Below, one piece after another: positions 34,269-42,875 of a DNA stretch of 64,000 nucleotides. Made by a program: the position numbers and the translations under genes. The notes under the pieces are model-generated. The model had not been told where the DNA came from, did not search any database, and saw only the letters and a list, made by a program, of their open reading frames with translations. Numbering within the stretch: the stretch's first letter is position 1; every line of letters begins with the position of its first letter. Origin of the DNA: Sphingobacterium spiritivorum (GTDB lineage Bacteria; Bacteroidota; Bacteroidia; Sphingobacteriales; Sphingobacteriaceae); the NCBI RefSeq assembly GCF_016725325.1, contig NZ_CP068083.1, positions 4,712,001-4,776,000 of the forward strand. The letters run 5' to 3'.

Positions 34269-35951
34269 ATGGGAAAACCCGAATTTCTTCATTATTTCAG
34301 TCAGGATATACAGGGTATTCCAGTTCCGGAAAAGTTTACTTTTCCTTTCTGCTATGAACCGCATGCACTGAGTATAATTGCCAGTGGCGAATTACAGCAT
34401 TATCTGCAACATCAGTCTGAATGGCAGCATAATTTCGGACTAGGAAATTCATCCGATCAACAGGTAATCGGCAAGATGTTTGGCGTACTGGTCGTAACAG
34501 ATTCGTCCGGAACTCCCGGATATCTGTGCGCCTTTTCCGGTAAACTGGCCGGTACCAATGCTCATAAACATTTTGTTCCTCCTGTATTCGACATGTTGCA
34601 GAAGGACAGTTTCTTTCTGCTGGAAGAAGAAGAGATCAATGAAATAAACCGACAGATAGCAACACTTGAACAGGATGAACTTCTGACGCAATTAAAAACA
34701 GACCTGCAAGCTGTAACCCGATCTGCTGAAGAATCTATTTCACACTTCAAACAACAGCTTAAAAAATTAAAAGAAGAACGGAAACAGATCCGTACGATAC
34801 AGACCGAAGTTCTCTCAGCAAGTGATTTTCAACTATTAGAGGCCGATCTGATTAAACAGTCTCTTCGGGATAAACACGAGTTGGCTGTCCTGCAGAAAGA
34901 CTGGAAGTCGAGGATCACAGAGATACAGGAGCAACTGGATAATTATCATGGTCGTATATCTTTGCTTAAAGAAGAAAGAAAAGCTAAATCAGCGTTATTA
35001 CAAACCCGGCTTTTCGAACAATATTTATTCCTAAATAAAAAAGGAGTATCCAAAGATATCCGTTCCATATTTGAGCAATTTAATCAATCGGTTCCCCCTG
35101 CAGGAGCGGGTGAGTGTGCAGCTCCAAAATTGTTGCAGTATGCTTTTCTGCATCAGCTAACACCTGTTGCCATGGCCGAATTTTGGTGGGGAGATTCTCC
35201 GGCATCTGAAATAAGAAAACATAAGAACTATTATCCGGCATGTAAAGGAAAGTGTGAACCTATTCTGTCACATATGCTGGATGGCATGATACTCGAAGAT
35301 AATCCATTACTTGAAGCCCCAAAAGCGCAATCTGATTTAGAGATCTTATACGACGATGAAGATATTGCTGTAGTCAATAAGCCAGCTGAGTTCTTATCCG
35401 TTCCGGGTATTCATATACAGGACTCTGTATACACCCGTATGCAAACCGCATTTCCAGAGGCAACAGGGCCTATTATTGTACATCGGCTGGATATGTCTAC
35501 CTCAGGTATTCTGCTGATTGCTAAACATAAAGATGCACATAAGTTTATCCAGCAGCAGTTTATCAATCACAGTATTGAAAAACGCTATGTTGCACTTCTG
35601 GATGGTATAGTAGCAGAAGATGAAGGAATTATTGATCTGCCTCTTCGCCTGGATCTGGATGACAGACCGAGACAGATGGTATGTTATGAATATGGCAAGA
35701 AGGCAATAACAAAGTTTCAGGTACTATCCCGTGTAAATGGACAAACAAAGATTCTGTTTTTCCCGGTCACAGGACGTACGCATCAACTTCGTGTACACGC
35801 TGCTCATCTGCTGGGATTGCATAAGCCAATTGTCGGAGACGATCTCTATGGCACCAAATCAAACAGACTTCATTTGCATGCTGCATACCTATCATTTGTA
35901 CATCCGCGCACAAAAAAAACAGTCATTTTTGAAACAAAAGCACCTTTTTAA
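34269..35951 (+). CDS. Long RluA-family pseudouridine synthase
   Basis: The product is 560 residues from the ATG at 34269. The frame is open from 34152, but those residues do not resemble the family and a promoter lies between. Residues 1-110 form an N-terminal domain. About 110-250 is a charged coiled coil. A Cys pair follows in YPACKGKCEPI near 325. The synthase domain covers about 345-560, with the catalytic Asp408 in VHRLDMSTSG and the FFPVTGRTHQLRVHAAHL motif. It isomerises uridine in rRNA or tRNA; which site cannot be told. RluA proper is only about 220 residues. Confidence 0.9.
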   Translation: MGKPEFLHYFSQDIQGIPVPEKFTFPFCYEPHALSIIASGELQHYLQHQSEWQHNFGLGNSSDQQVIGKMFGVLVVTDSSGTPGYLCAFSGKLAGTNAHKHFVPPVFDMLQKDSFFLLEEEEINEINRQIATLEQDELLTQLKTDLQAVTRSAEESISHFKQQLKKLKEERKQIRTIQTEVLSASDFQLLEADLIKQSLRDKHELAVLQKDWKSRITEIQEQLDNYHGRISLLKEERKAKSALLQTRLFEQYLFLNKKGVSKDIRSIFEQFNQSVPPAGAGECAAPKLLQYAFLHQLTPVAMAEFWWGDSPASEIRKHKNYYPACKGKCEPILSHMLDGMILEDNPLLEAPKAQSDLEILYDDEDIAVVNKPAEFLSVPGIHIQDSVYTRMQTAFPEATGPIIVHRLDMSTSGILLIAKHKDAHKFIQQQFINHSIEKRYVALLDGIVAEDEGIIDLPLRLDLDDRPRQMVCYEYGKKAITKFQVLSRVNGQTKILFFPVTGRTHQLRVHAAHLLGLHKPIVGDDLYGTKSNRLHLHAAYLSFVHPRTKKTVIFETKAPF

Positions 35952-35953
35952 AG

Positions 35954-35978
35954 CTGACTAGAAGGTTTAATTAGTCAG
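35954..35978 (+). terminator. Weak terminator after the pseudouridine synthase gene
   Basis: A seven-base stem (CTGACTA 35954-35960 with TAGTCAG 35972-35978), then AATTTTG. Short, so uncertain. Confidence 0.35.
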
Positions 35979-36101
35979 AATTTTGTCAATTATTTGACCA
36001 TTTTTTAACCTAAGTCCCTCAGGATCTATTGTTAACGCAATTTTGTATATTCTTATTATTTTTAAGACGTATAGACACTTACTTTTCTGTTAATAATTAT
36101 T

Positions 36102-36109
36102 TAATTTTG
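36102..36109 (+). promoter_or_regulatory. -7 element before the DUF5686 gene
   Basis: TAATTTTG is an exact TAnnTTTG match 80 bases before the ATG, implying a long leader. No TTTG is at the ideal -33 distance. Confidence 0.45.
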
Positions 36110-36189
36110 CAATGTTTATTAGAACATTTAAACATTTTGATTAAAAAGTCAAAAGTTTAGTTTTAGTAAATCGAACAAACTAGAGACTA

Positions 36190-38790
36190 ATGAAAACTAC
36201 TATAAGTGAAATATTTACTAAACAAATCTGGAAGGGTTTACTCTTTGTGCTATTGACATTTATGAGCACAACTTCCGTATTTGGTCAGCAAGTCATGCTG
36301 AAAGGTAAAGTATTGGATATTGTGACTCGTAAACCTATAGATTACGCGACCATTGCCGTTATAGGAGCTCCAGCGGGAAACAGCACATCAACGGACAGCC
36401 GCGGTGAATTCAGCTTAAAAATCGATGGAAGTTATACTAAATTCAGGGTTACCTATGTCGGGTACGAATCACAGGATATCCTGATCAATCCGACCAATTC
36501 GGATAATATCACCATTAATCTTGTTCCGGAAGAAAATGTTCTGGAAGAAGTAGTGGTCAAAGCGAAGAAAGCAAAATACAGGAATAAAGATAATCCAGCT
36601 GTAGAATTGATTCGCAAGGTCATCGATAATAAAGAAAAAAACAGATTAGAAGCTCAGGATTATGCTGAATTTCAACAATATGAGAAGATCTCCATGGCAC
36701 TCAGCAATCTGTCTGAAAAATTTAAAAACAGAAAAATATTCAAGCAATATCAATTTTTATTTGAAAAAGATGATTCTGTAAAAAATGAAAACAGATATGT
36801 ATTACCGGCTTATATAGAAGAGAAATTATCTCAGGTATACCAACGCAGAAGTCCCAAAAAGACTAAACAATTTGTTATTGCAGAGCAAAAGGCTCAGTTT
36901 GATCCTAAATTTGTAGATAATAACGGTCTGAGTAACTACTTCAACAGACTTTACGAAAACATTGATATTTACGACAATAACATTTCATTGTTGACCAATC
37001 AGTTTTTGAGTCCGATTGCCGGTTCATCCCCTACTTTTTATAAATTTTTTATTACGGATACGATCAAGACGGAATCTCCATATCTGGTTGAATTGAGCTT
37101 CTTCCCCCGTAATAAAGCGGATATGTTATTTAAGGGAAAATTATATATCACTTTAGATGGTAACTATGCTGTACGTAAAGCGGAATTAACCGTTGCTGAT
37201 GGCATTAACCTGAATTTTGTAAGGGATATGGCTATCGATCTGGACTTCAGCAAAGATAAGAGTGGCCGTTTCTTTCTGACCAGCAGCTCGCTGGCTATGG
37301 ATTTTGCATTATCAGAAAAAGGCACCGGTATCCGCGGACAGCGCACCGTTTCCTATACCGACTTTAAGACCGGTATTGTGCAACCAGACAGTATATATCA
37401 GGGTCCTGATGTCGTGATTGTCAATGAAGGCAAAAAAGGTACACAAGCATTTGATGAACAATACTGGAGCACACACCGCCCTGTAGCCCTAAAGAAGAAT
37501 GAATCGGTGATCTATCATAATATAGATACGTTACAAATGATGCCATCTTTCAAACGGTTTATGGATATAGCAGCTCTTGTGCTTTCAGGATACAAGCAGG
37601 CTGGCCCGGTAGAAATTGGTCCGGTCAATACGTTCTACAGTTTCAATCCGGTAGAAGGTTTGAGGCTACGTGTTGGGGGACGTACAACAGAAGCTTTCAG
37701 TAAACGTTTCTATGCGGAGTCTTATGCTGCATATGGTTTTAAAGATGAAAAGTGGAAGTATTTTATCAGCGGAACATATTCACTGAATAATAAATCAGTG
37801 TATTCATTCCCGATGCATTATATCCGCGCATCCTTTCAGAGAGACACCAAAATTCCGGGACAAAATCTGGAATTTATTCAGGAAGACAACTTTTTATTGT
37901 CTTTCAAACGCGGAGAGAATGAACGTTACCTGTATAATGATATCTATCGTTTAGAATACAAAAGAGAATTCGACAATAACTTATCTTACACAGTTGGTTT
38001 TAGTAAATGGAAACAACAGCCAGCCGGTATTCTGACCTACCAGATGCTGGATGAAAACGGAAATTCAAAACTGTTTAACGAGTTAAATACAACTGAGATC
38101 TCTGTGGGCTTACGTTGGGCTCCAAAAGAACAATATTATCAGGGTAAGCTGTACAGAACTCCAATATTTAACAAGTACCCTATTTTCACGCTGAACTATA
38201 CGGGTGGAGTGAAAGGCTTGCTTGATGGAGAATACAACTATCACAACTTTACAGGAGGCGTATTTAAACGTTTCTATCTTTCACAACTGGGGTATGCAGA
38301 TGTAAATCTTGAAGGAACTTATATTGCCGGAAATGAAATTCCATTCCCGTTACTGACTATACACAGAGCGAATCAGACCTATGCATATCAGTTAAATTCA
38401 TTCAACCTGATGAACTTTATGGAGTTTGTAAGTGATCATTCAGCTTCCACTAATATTCAGTATTATATGAATGGTTTTATTCTGAATAAAATTCCATTGG
38501 TCAAAAAATTAAAATGGAGAGAAGTATTCAGTTTCAAAGCGGTGTATGGAGGTTTACGTAATGAAAACAACCCGGACATCACCAATAAGGTATTTACATT
38601 CCAGAAGAATGAGGATAATGTTCCTATTTCTTACACCTTCGCAGATGGACGCCCTTATATGGAGGCCAGTGTAGGTTTGTACAATATATTTAAGATCTTA
38701 CGTGTAGATGCTGTAAAACGTCTCAACTATCTGGATCATCCGGATGCACCAAGTTGGGGAATCAGAGCACGTATTAAATTTGATTTTTAG
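36190..38790 (+). CDS. DUF5686 outer-membrane protein with carboxypeptidase-regulatory-like domain
   Basis: The product is 866 residues. The signal peptide ends VFGQ. A carboxypeptidase-regulatory-like domain follows (about 35-125, with KGKVLDIVTRKPIDYATIAV), then a long DUF5686 region to the C-terminal IRARIKFDF, ending in Phe as outer-membrane barrels do. There is no TonB plug motif, so it is not a TonB receptor. The family is common in Bacteroidota and of unknown function. It is monocistronic with its own promoter and terminator. Confidence 0.88.
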   Translation: MKTTISEIFTKQIWKGLLFVLLTFMSTTSVFGQQVMLKGKVLDIVTRKPIDYATIAVIGAPAGNSTSTDSRGEFSLKIDGSYTKFRVTYVGYESQDILINPTNSDNITINLVPEENVLEEVVVKAKKAKYRNKDNPAVELIRKVIDNKEKNRLEAQDYAEFQQYEKISMALSNLSEKFKNRKIFKQYQFLFEKDDSVKNENRYVLPAYIEEKLSQVYQRRSPKKTKQFVIAEQKAQFDPKFVDNNGLSNYFNRLYENIDIYDNNISLLTNQFLSPIAGSSPTFYKFFITDTIKTESPYLVELSFFPRNKADMLFKGKLYITLDGNYAVRKAELTVADGINLNFVRDMAIDLDFSKDKSGRFFLTSSSLAMDFALSEKGTGIRGQRTVSYTDFKTGIVQPDSIYQGPDVVIVNEGKKGTQAFDEQYWSTHRPVALKKNESVIYHNIDTLQMMPSFKRFMDIAALVLSGYKQAGPVEIGPVNTFYSFNPVEGLRLRVGGRTTEAFSKRFYAESYAAYGFKDEKWKYFISGTYSLNNKSVYSFPMHYIRASFQRDTKIPGQNLEFIQEDNFLLSFKRGENERYLYNDIYRLEYKREFDNNLSYTVGFSKWKQQPAGILTYQMLDENGNSKLFNELNTTEISVGLRWAPKEQYYQGKLYRTPIFNKYPIFTLNYTGGVKGLLDGEYNYHNFTGGVFKRFYLSQLGYADVNLEGTYIAGNEIPFPLLTIHRANQTYAYQLNSFNLMNFMEFVSDHSASTNIQYYMNGFILNKIPLVKKLKWREVFSFKAVYGGLRNENNPDITNKVFTFQKNEDNVPISYTFADGRPYMEASVGLYNIFKILRVDAVKRLNYLDHPDAPSWGIRARIKFDF

Positions 38791-38827
38791 CCGTATCTAT
38801 ATATTTTTTATATTTAGTTTTCTAGTT

Positions 38828-38853
38828 AAGGGGAGTTTGCAAAAACTTCCCTT
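38828..38853 (+). terminator. Terminator of the DUF5686 gene
   Basis: An 11-base stem with one G-U pair (38828-38838 with 38843-38853), loop GCAA, followed by a T run. Confidence 0.85.
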
Positions 38854-38909
38854 TTTTATTGGCCGAGTGAATAAAAATTTCTAAATTTAAATAACTATTG
38901 TATAAACCA

Positions 38910-39374
38910 TTGAATATAAACAAAAAAGACATTGTTATTGAGGCTCAAATGCTTGTCCGCCGACCTGTCGGGGATGTATTTATGGCTTTTATTGATCCGG
39001 AGATAACCCGTCATTTTTGGTTTACATCCGGTAGTTCTATTCTTGAAAAAGGCAAGACTGTAGTCTGGACATGGGAAATGTACGGAGTATCTGCAGAAGT
39101 AGAAGTACTGGATATTCTCACAAATGACAAAATAAGTGTTCTATGGGGTGAGCCCCGCACGCATATAGATTTTCTCTTTCAACCTGTCAGCCCGGAAAGT
39201 ACATATGTACGCATCCGGAATTATGGTTTTGAAGTCTTAGAAGATGAGCAATTGATCTCCTTTCTGACAGACTCTACCGGTGGATTTACGACTGTTGTAG
39301 ATGGATTGAAAGTATATATGGAACAAGGCATCAATCCCGGGTTGATTGCAGACAAATTTCCTGTCGGACATTAG
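38910..39374 (+). CDS. START-like/SRPBCC (AHSA1-type) protein
   Basis: About 154 residues. The frame has no ATG before residue 14 of this call. TTG codons at 38898 and 38910 are the candidate starts, and 38910 is chosen because it gives MNINKKDIVIEAQM, including the first beta-strand. The block RRPVGDVFMAFIDPEITRHFWFTSG followed by KTVVWTWEMYG is typical of AHSA1-like SRPBCC proteins, which bind hydrophobic ligands or act as Hsp90 co-chaperone relatives. Specific role unknown. Confidence 0.75.
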   Translation: MNINKKDIVIEAQMLVRRPVGDVFMAFIDPEITRHFWFTSGSSILEKGKTVVWTWEMYGVSAEVEVLDILTNDKISVLWGEPRTHIDFLFQPVSPESTYVRIRNYGFEVLEDEQLISFLTDSTGGFTTVVDGLKVYMEQGINPGLIADKFPVGH

Positions 39375-39470
39375 TCGCAAATAACCTCTGCATACGTATT
39401 GTTTTAAAAAACCGACACTTTTTCCCTATGAAAGTGATCAATAACTAATATAAACTAATATACAGTCGTT

Positions 39471-39914
39471 ATGGCAAAAGTACATCATTACCTTAATTTT
39501 GACGGTCAGGCCGAAAATGCATTTAATTTTTACAAATCAGTATTTGGAGGAGAATTCAGGTCTTTTATGCGGTATCAGGACATGCCTTCTCATGAAGAAA
39601 TACCAGATGAAATCAGTAACAGAGTACTGCATGTGGTACTTCCGATCAGCAAACATTTTGTGCTGATGGGTGCTGACGTGCATGACGACTATGGCTCAGC
39701 AATCAACAGAGGTAACAATTCATTTATTCTGCTGGCAGCAGATTCATCTGAAGAAGCATTACGGTTGTACAAAGGCTTATCGGAGGGAGGAGAAGTTGAA
39801 ATGCCTATGGAAGAAACATATTGGTCACAATTATACAGTTCATTCAAGGACAAGTACGGAATATGCTGGATGATCAACTATGACGGCAGCAAACTGGATC
39901 GCTGGGGACAGTAA
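39471..39914 (+). CDS. VOC-family protein, PhnB/YjdN type
   Basis: The product is 147 residues. It starts VHHYLNFDGQAENAFNFYKSVFGGEF, the PhnB-like variant of the vicinal oxygen chelate fold, and ends with SFKDKYGICWMINYD, the other signature of this subgroup. Members are annotated as glyoxalase/bleomycin-resistance-like; the enzymatic activity of this subgroup is mostly untested. It follows the SRPBCC gene by 96 bases, and the two types are often neighbours in Bacteroidota. Confidence 0.9.
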   Translation: MAKVHHYLNFDGQAENAFNFYKSVFGGEFRSFMRYQDMPSHEEIPDEISNRVLHVVLPISKHFVLMGADVHDDYGSAINRGNNSFILLAADSSEEALRLYKGLSEGGEVEMPMEETYWSQLYSSFKDKYGICWMINYDGSKLDRWGQ

Positions 39915-39931
39915 CCCACTCCGGATAACAA

Positions 39932-39967
39932 TCCAATAGCACCGGACTTTAATCCGATGCTATTGGA
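39932..39967. terminator. Hairpin between convergent VOC gene and apt
   Basis: A 15-base stem with one mismatch (39932-39946 with 39953-39967) and a six-base loop. There is no long T run on either side, so termination strength is uncertain. Confidence 0.6.
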
Positions 39968-39970
39968 ATG

Positions 39971-40501
39971 TTAGGTATAATGTACCAGTGAAATAATATC
40001 ATGATTAAAACGGGTCAATCTGCCCTGACTATGTAGAAAATCCAGACTGATTACAAAACTAAAACCAGCTACCTGACCACCTAGCTTTTCAATCAGCTTA
40101 CTGGCTGCCACTACTGTACCACCTGTAGCTAACAGATCGTCATGGATTAAAATATGCTGCCCTGCCTCAAATGCATCCTCATGTACTTCTATCGTCGCTT
40201 GTCCGTATTCGAGCGCATACGATTCGGAAATCGTATTATAGGGTAATTTACCTTGTTTGCGGATTGGAATAAAAGGAAGGTTAAGCCGGGTTGCCAGCAT
40301 CATACCAAAAAGAAATCCCCTGCTCTCTATTCCCGCTATTGCATCGATTCGTTTTCCTTCCAGCCGTTGTACAAAAGCTTCTACAACTTCCTTACAAAGT
40401 TCTGCATCTTTCAGTATGGGTGTGATATCTTTAAAAACTATACCGGGTTTTGGAAAGTCTTCAATATCCCGGATTACTTCTCTCAATCGTTGTTCTATCA
40501 T
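39971..40501 (-). CDS. apt: Adenine phosphoribosyltransferase
   Basis: The product is 176 residues. It salvages adenine to AMP using PRPP. The PRPP-binding motif ILIHDDLLATGGTVVA is complete, and RDIEDFPKPGIVFKDITPIL and AGIESRGFLFG are diagnostic of Apt. It begins eight bases after the HhH protein gene and is probably the last gene of that transcript. Confidence 0.96.
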   Translation of the reverse strand: MIEQRLREVIRDIEDFPKPGIVFKDITPILKDAELCKEVVEAFVQRLEGKRIDAIAGIESRGFLFGMMLATRLNLPFIPIRKQGKLPYNTISESYALEYGQATIEVHEDAFEAGQHILIHDDLLATGGTVVAASKLIEKLGGQVAGFSFVISLDFLHSQGRLTRFNHDIISLVHYT

Positions 40502-40509
40502 CTGATAAG

Positions 40510-41421
40510 CTAAAATTTCAAATAAGGTTCAAGTTTACGTAAAAAATCTTCATCAAGCAGAAGTACTGCTCTTAAATCATTTATATTTTTATAATTTCCG
40601 TGCTGTTTACGGTAGTTCACAATAGCTGAAGCCTGCTTATAGCTTATGTAGGGATGTTTGGCAAGCTCCGCTGCCGTAAGTATATTCAGCTCCAGTTGTC
40701 TGATATCAGTATTACCAATCTTCAATAAACTTTCGATTATTTTATATCGTTCACTGTCCATACCATATACTTCCCCCACCTGCTCAATTGCATAGAATCC
40801 TCCAAGAGCATCTCTGAATTTGACTATCCGCCGGGCATATGAAGGTCCTATTCCTTTTAATGATATCCAGGCCGTAGTATCTGCTGTATTGATATCTATA
40901 CCGGCTGTGTTTACATTATTTTGAAACATTCCGGGATATTGGACTGCTGTCTTTGAAGTAGTAGTGCGGGGTGCTGATGAACCATCTGCGATATGTATGT
41001 ATGCTTCTACCCGTGCATAATCTGACTCTTTAATAGTATATATTTTACGTAAATCTTCCTTTTTATAAAATTTACCTCCTTTAGCGGTATAATTCAGTAT
41101 CATACGGATCTGATAATCTTTGAAGCCTAATTTTTTCCATTCGGTGGCAGAGAGTTGATTAGGATCGAAGTTAAAATAGGAAACAGGATTCAGATCTGCG
41201 GATCGGGAAGAATAATCTACTTTGGAATTTAAGGATTCCCCATTATTGATTTCCGCATTCTCTTCATCAAAAACATGAAGCTGGTAATAGACAGGAGCTG
41301 GTCTATAAATTAAATTCCAAACAAGGGGACTGATTGTGACTAATACAATCAGTATAAGCAATACAAAAAAACCGTTTTGCTCTGCTCTGCTTAGTTTAAA
41401 AAAATAAAATAGCTTATTCAT
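40510..41421 (-). CDS. ComEA-like helix-hairpin-helix protein
   Basis: The product is 303 residues. One N-terminal membrane helix (about 17-38) is followed by three HhH-type segments. The first is LSATEWKKLGFKDYQIRMIL. The central one reads DINTADTTAWISLKGIGPSYARRIVKFRD, quoted in outline, and is the ComEA core. The last is LAKHPYISYKQASAIVNYRKQHG. The anchored, outward-facing DNA-binding design resembles ComEA of natural transformation, but no other competence gene is nearby. It lies between the HlyD-like gene and apt. Confidence 0.85.
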   Translation of the reverse strand: MNKLFYFFKLSRAEQNGFFVLLILIVLVTISPLVWNLIYRPAPVYYQLHVFDEENAEINNGESLNSKVDYSSRSADLNPVSYFNFDPNQLSATEWKKLGFKDYQIRMILNYTAKGGKFYKKEDLRKIYTIKESDYARVEAYIHIADGSSAPRTTTSKTAVQYPGMFQNNVNTAGIDINTADTTAWISLKGIGPSYARRIVKFRDALGGFYAIEQVGEVYGMDSERYKIIESLLKIGNTDIRQLELNILTAAELAKHPYISYKQASAIVNYRKQHGNYKNINDLRAVLLLDEDFLRKLEPYLKF

Positions 41422-41482
41422 ATTCCATTTTTAACAGTATCACATTAAAAAAGAAATAGGAATAAGCCTGGTAAAGCGTCTC

Positions 41483-42850
41483 TTAATTAAGCTTATCCTT
41501 ATCTACTTTTTCAACTTTACTTTTATCTTTTAGTGTTTTTGAAATCGCATTAAATGGTCTGGATACAACTTCCTGATCTTTTTTCAGTCCGGATAAGATG
41601 ATAATATTATTATCGTCCTGAATACCTGTTTTCACTTCAACCATATTGACCTCAGTTCCGTTTACGACAAATACGTACTCTTTAGCTCCTGCATTTTCAG
41701 TGGCAGCAGCCTTTTTAGTTTTATCATCTTTATTCGCAGAGTCCTCCCCTTTTGGTTCGTCAGATTTGATCTCCTCGGTACGGATCGTAACCGATTGAAT
41801 CGGCACCACCAATCCGGAAGCTGTTTTCGTTCTGATCTGAACTGTAGCTGAAAGTCCCGGTCTGAATGGAGATGGGTTCTTCAGATTATTATTCAGGATA
41901 TCAGCATATGAATCTGGAGAGATTCTTACTTTCACATTAAAGTTTGTGACCTGCTCTGCTGTAGATGCAGCGGTAGTAGTGGCAGCACTTTTGGATGAGC
42001 TCGCTATTTCAGTTACGACTCCTACAAATTTGCGGCCTTGAAAAGCATCTACTTCAATATCTGCCTGGTCTCCCAGTTTTACTCTGTTGATATCATTTTC
42101 ATTAACGTCCACATTCACTTCCATTGATGACATATTCGCTATACGCATAATTTCAGTACCCGCCATTTGTGCTGTTCCCACCACACGCTCTCCCAATTCT
42201 ACGGACAATAAAGAAATTACACCGTCCGAAGGAGCGTAGATAGTTGTTCTCGCCAGGTTATCACCCGCCTGTTTGACCGATGCCTGCGACTGATCTATCC
42301 CATATCGGGTAGCACGTACGCTCTGTCTCTGTGCTTCAATAGAAGCAAGTGCACTGCGATAATCGGCTTCTGCTTTGTCCATTTCGGCTGCGGATATTAC
42401 ACGCTTTTTAAAAAGTTCCTGATTTCTTTTAAAAGTGGCTTCCGTATTGACAAAATTAGCCTCCTGTTGTTTTAACTGTTGTTGAGAAGAAGCTAATGTT
42501 GCACGTTGTATATTTAATGAAGCGACTGCCTGATCAAAACCAGACTGAAGGATATCGGGTTTTACACGACACAATACTTGTCCTTTCTTTACGACATCTC
42601 CTTCCTTTATATTCAGTTCAATGATCTCCCCTGATACTTCCGAACTCAGTTTGACTTCAAATTCGGGCTGGATTTTACCGCTGGCAGATACCAGTTCATG
42701 AACAGTTCGCTCCTGAACTTTATCCACCGCAACCTTGATTACATTACCATCACCAAACCATCCCAATTTATTGCCGGCAACAAATACGACGAGAATTACC
42801 ACTGCCGCAATTACAAGAATGAGAGGAAGTCTATTTTTTTTCTTAGCCAT
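41483..42850 (-). CDS. Periplasmic adaptor (HlyD/RND-MFP family) of an efflux system
   Basis: The product is 455 residues. A membrane anchor (about 8-27) precedes a biotinyl-lipoyl half (GEIIELNIKEGDVVKKGQVL), a long alpha-hairpin (about 110-200) with repeated Q/A-rich heptads, the second lipoyl half (ARTTIYAPSDGVISLLSVELGE) and beta-barrel domains. It links an inner-membrane pump to TolC. A charged low-complexity insert (about 370-385, KSDEPKGEDSANKDDKTKK) lies in the barrel. It follows the TolC gene by 25 bases, and no pump gene follows. Confidence 0.92.
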   Translation of the reverse strand: MAKKKNRLPLILVIAAVVILVVFVAGNKLGWFGDGNVIKVAVDKVQERTVHELVSASGKIQPEFEVKLSSEVSGEIIELNIKEGDVVKKGQVLCRVKPDILQSGFDQAVASLNIQRATLASSQQQLKQQEANFVNTEATFKRNQELFKKRVISAAEMDKAEADYRSALASIEAQRQSVRATRYGIDQSQASVKQAGDNLARTTIYAPSDGVISLLSVELGERVVGTAQMAGTEIMRIANMSSMEVNVDVNENDINRVKLGDQADIEVDAFQGRKFVGVVTEIASSSKSAATTTAASTAEQVTNFNVKVRISPDSYADILNNNLKNPSPFRPGLSATVQIRTKTASGLVVPIQSVTIRTEEIKSDEPKGEDSANKDDKTKKAAATENAGAKEYVFVVNGTEVNMVEVKTGIQDDNNIIILSGLKKDQEVVSRPFNAISKTLKDKSKVEKVDKDKLN

Positions 42851-42875
42851 TTATCGTTAATAATAAGTTTTGCAA

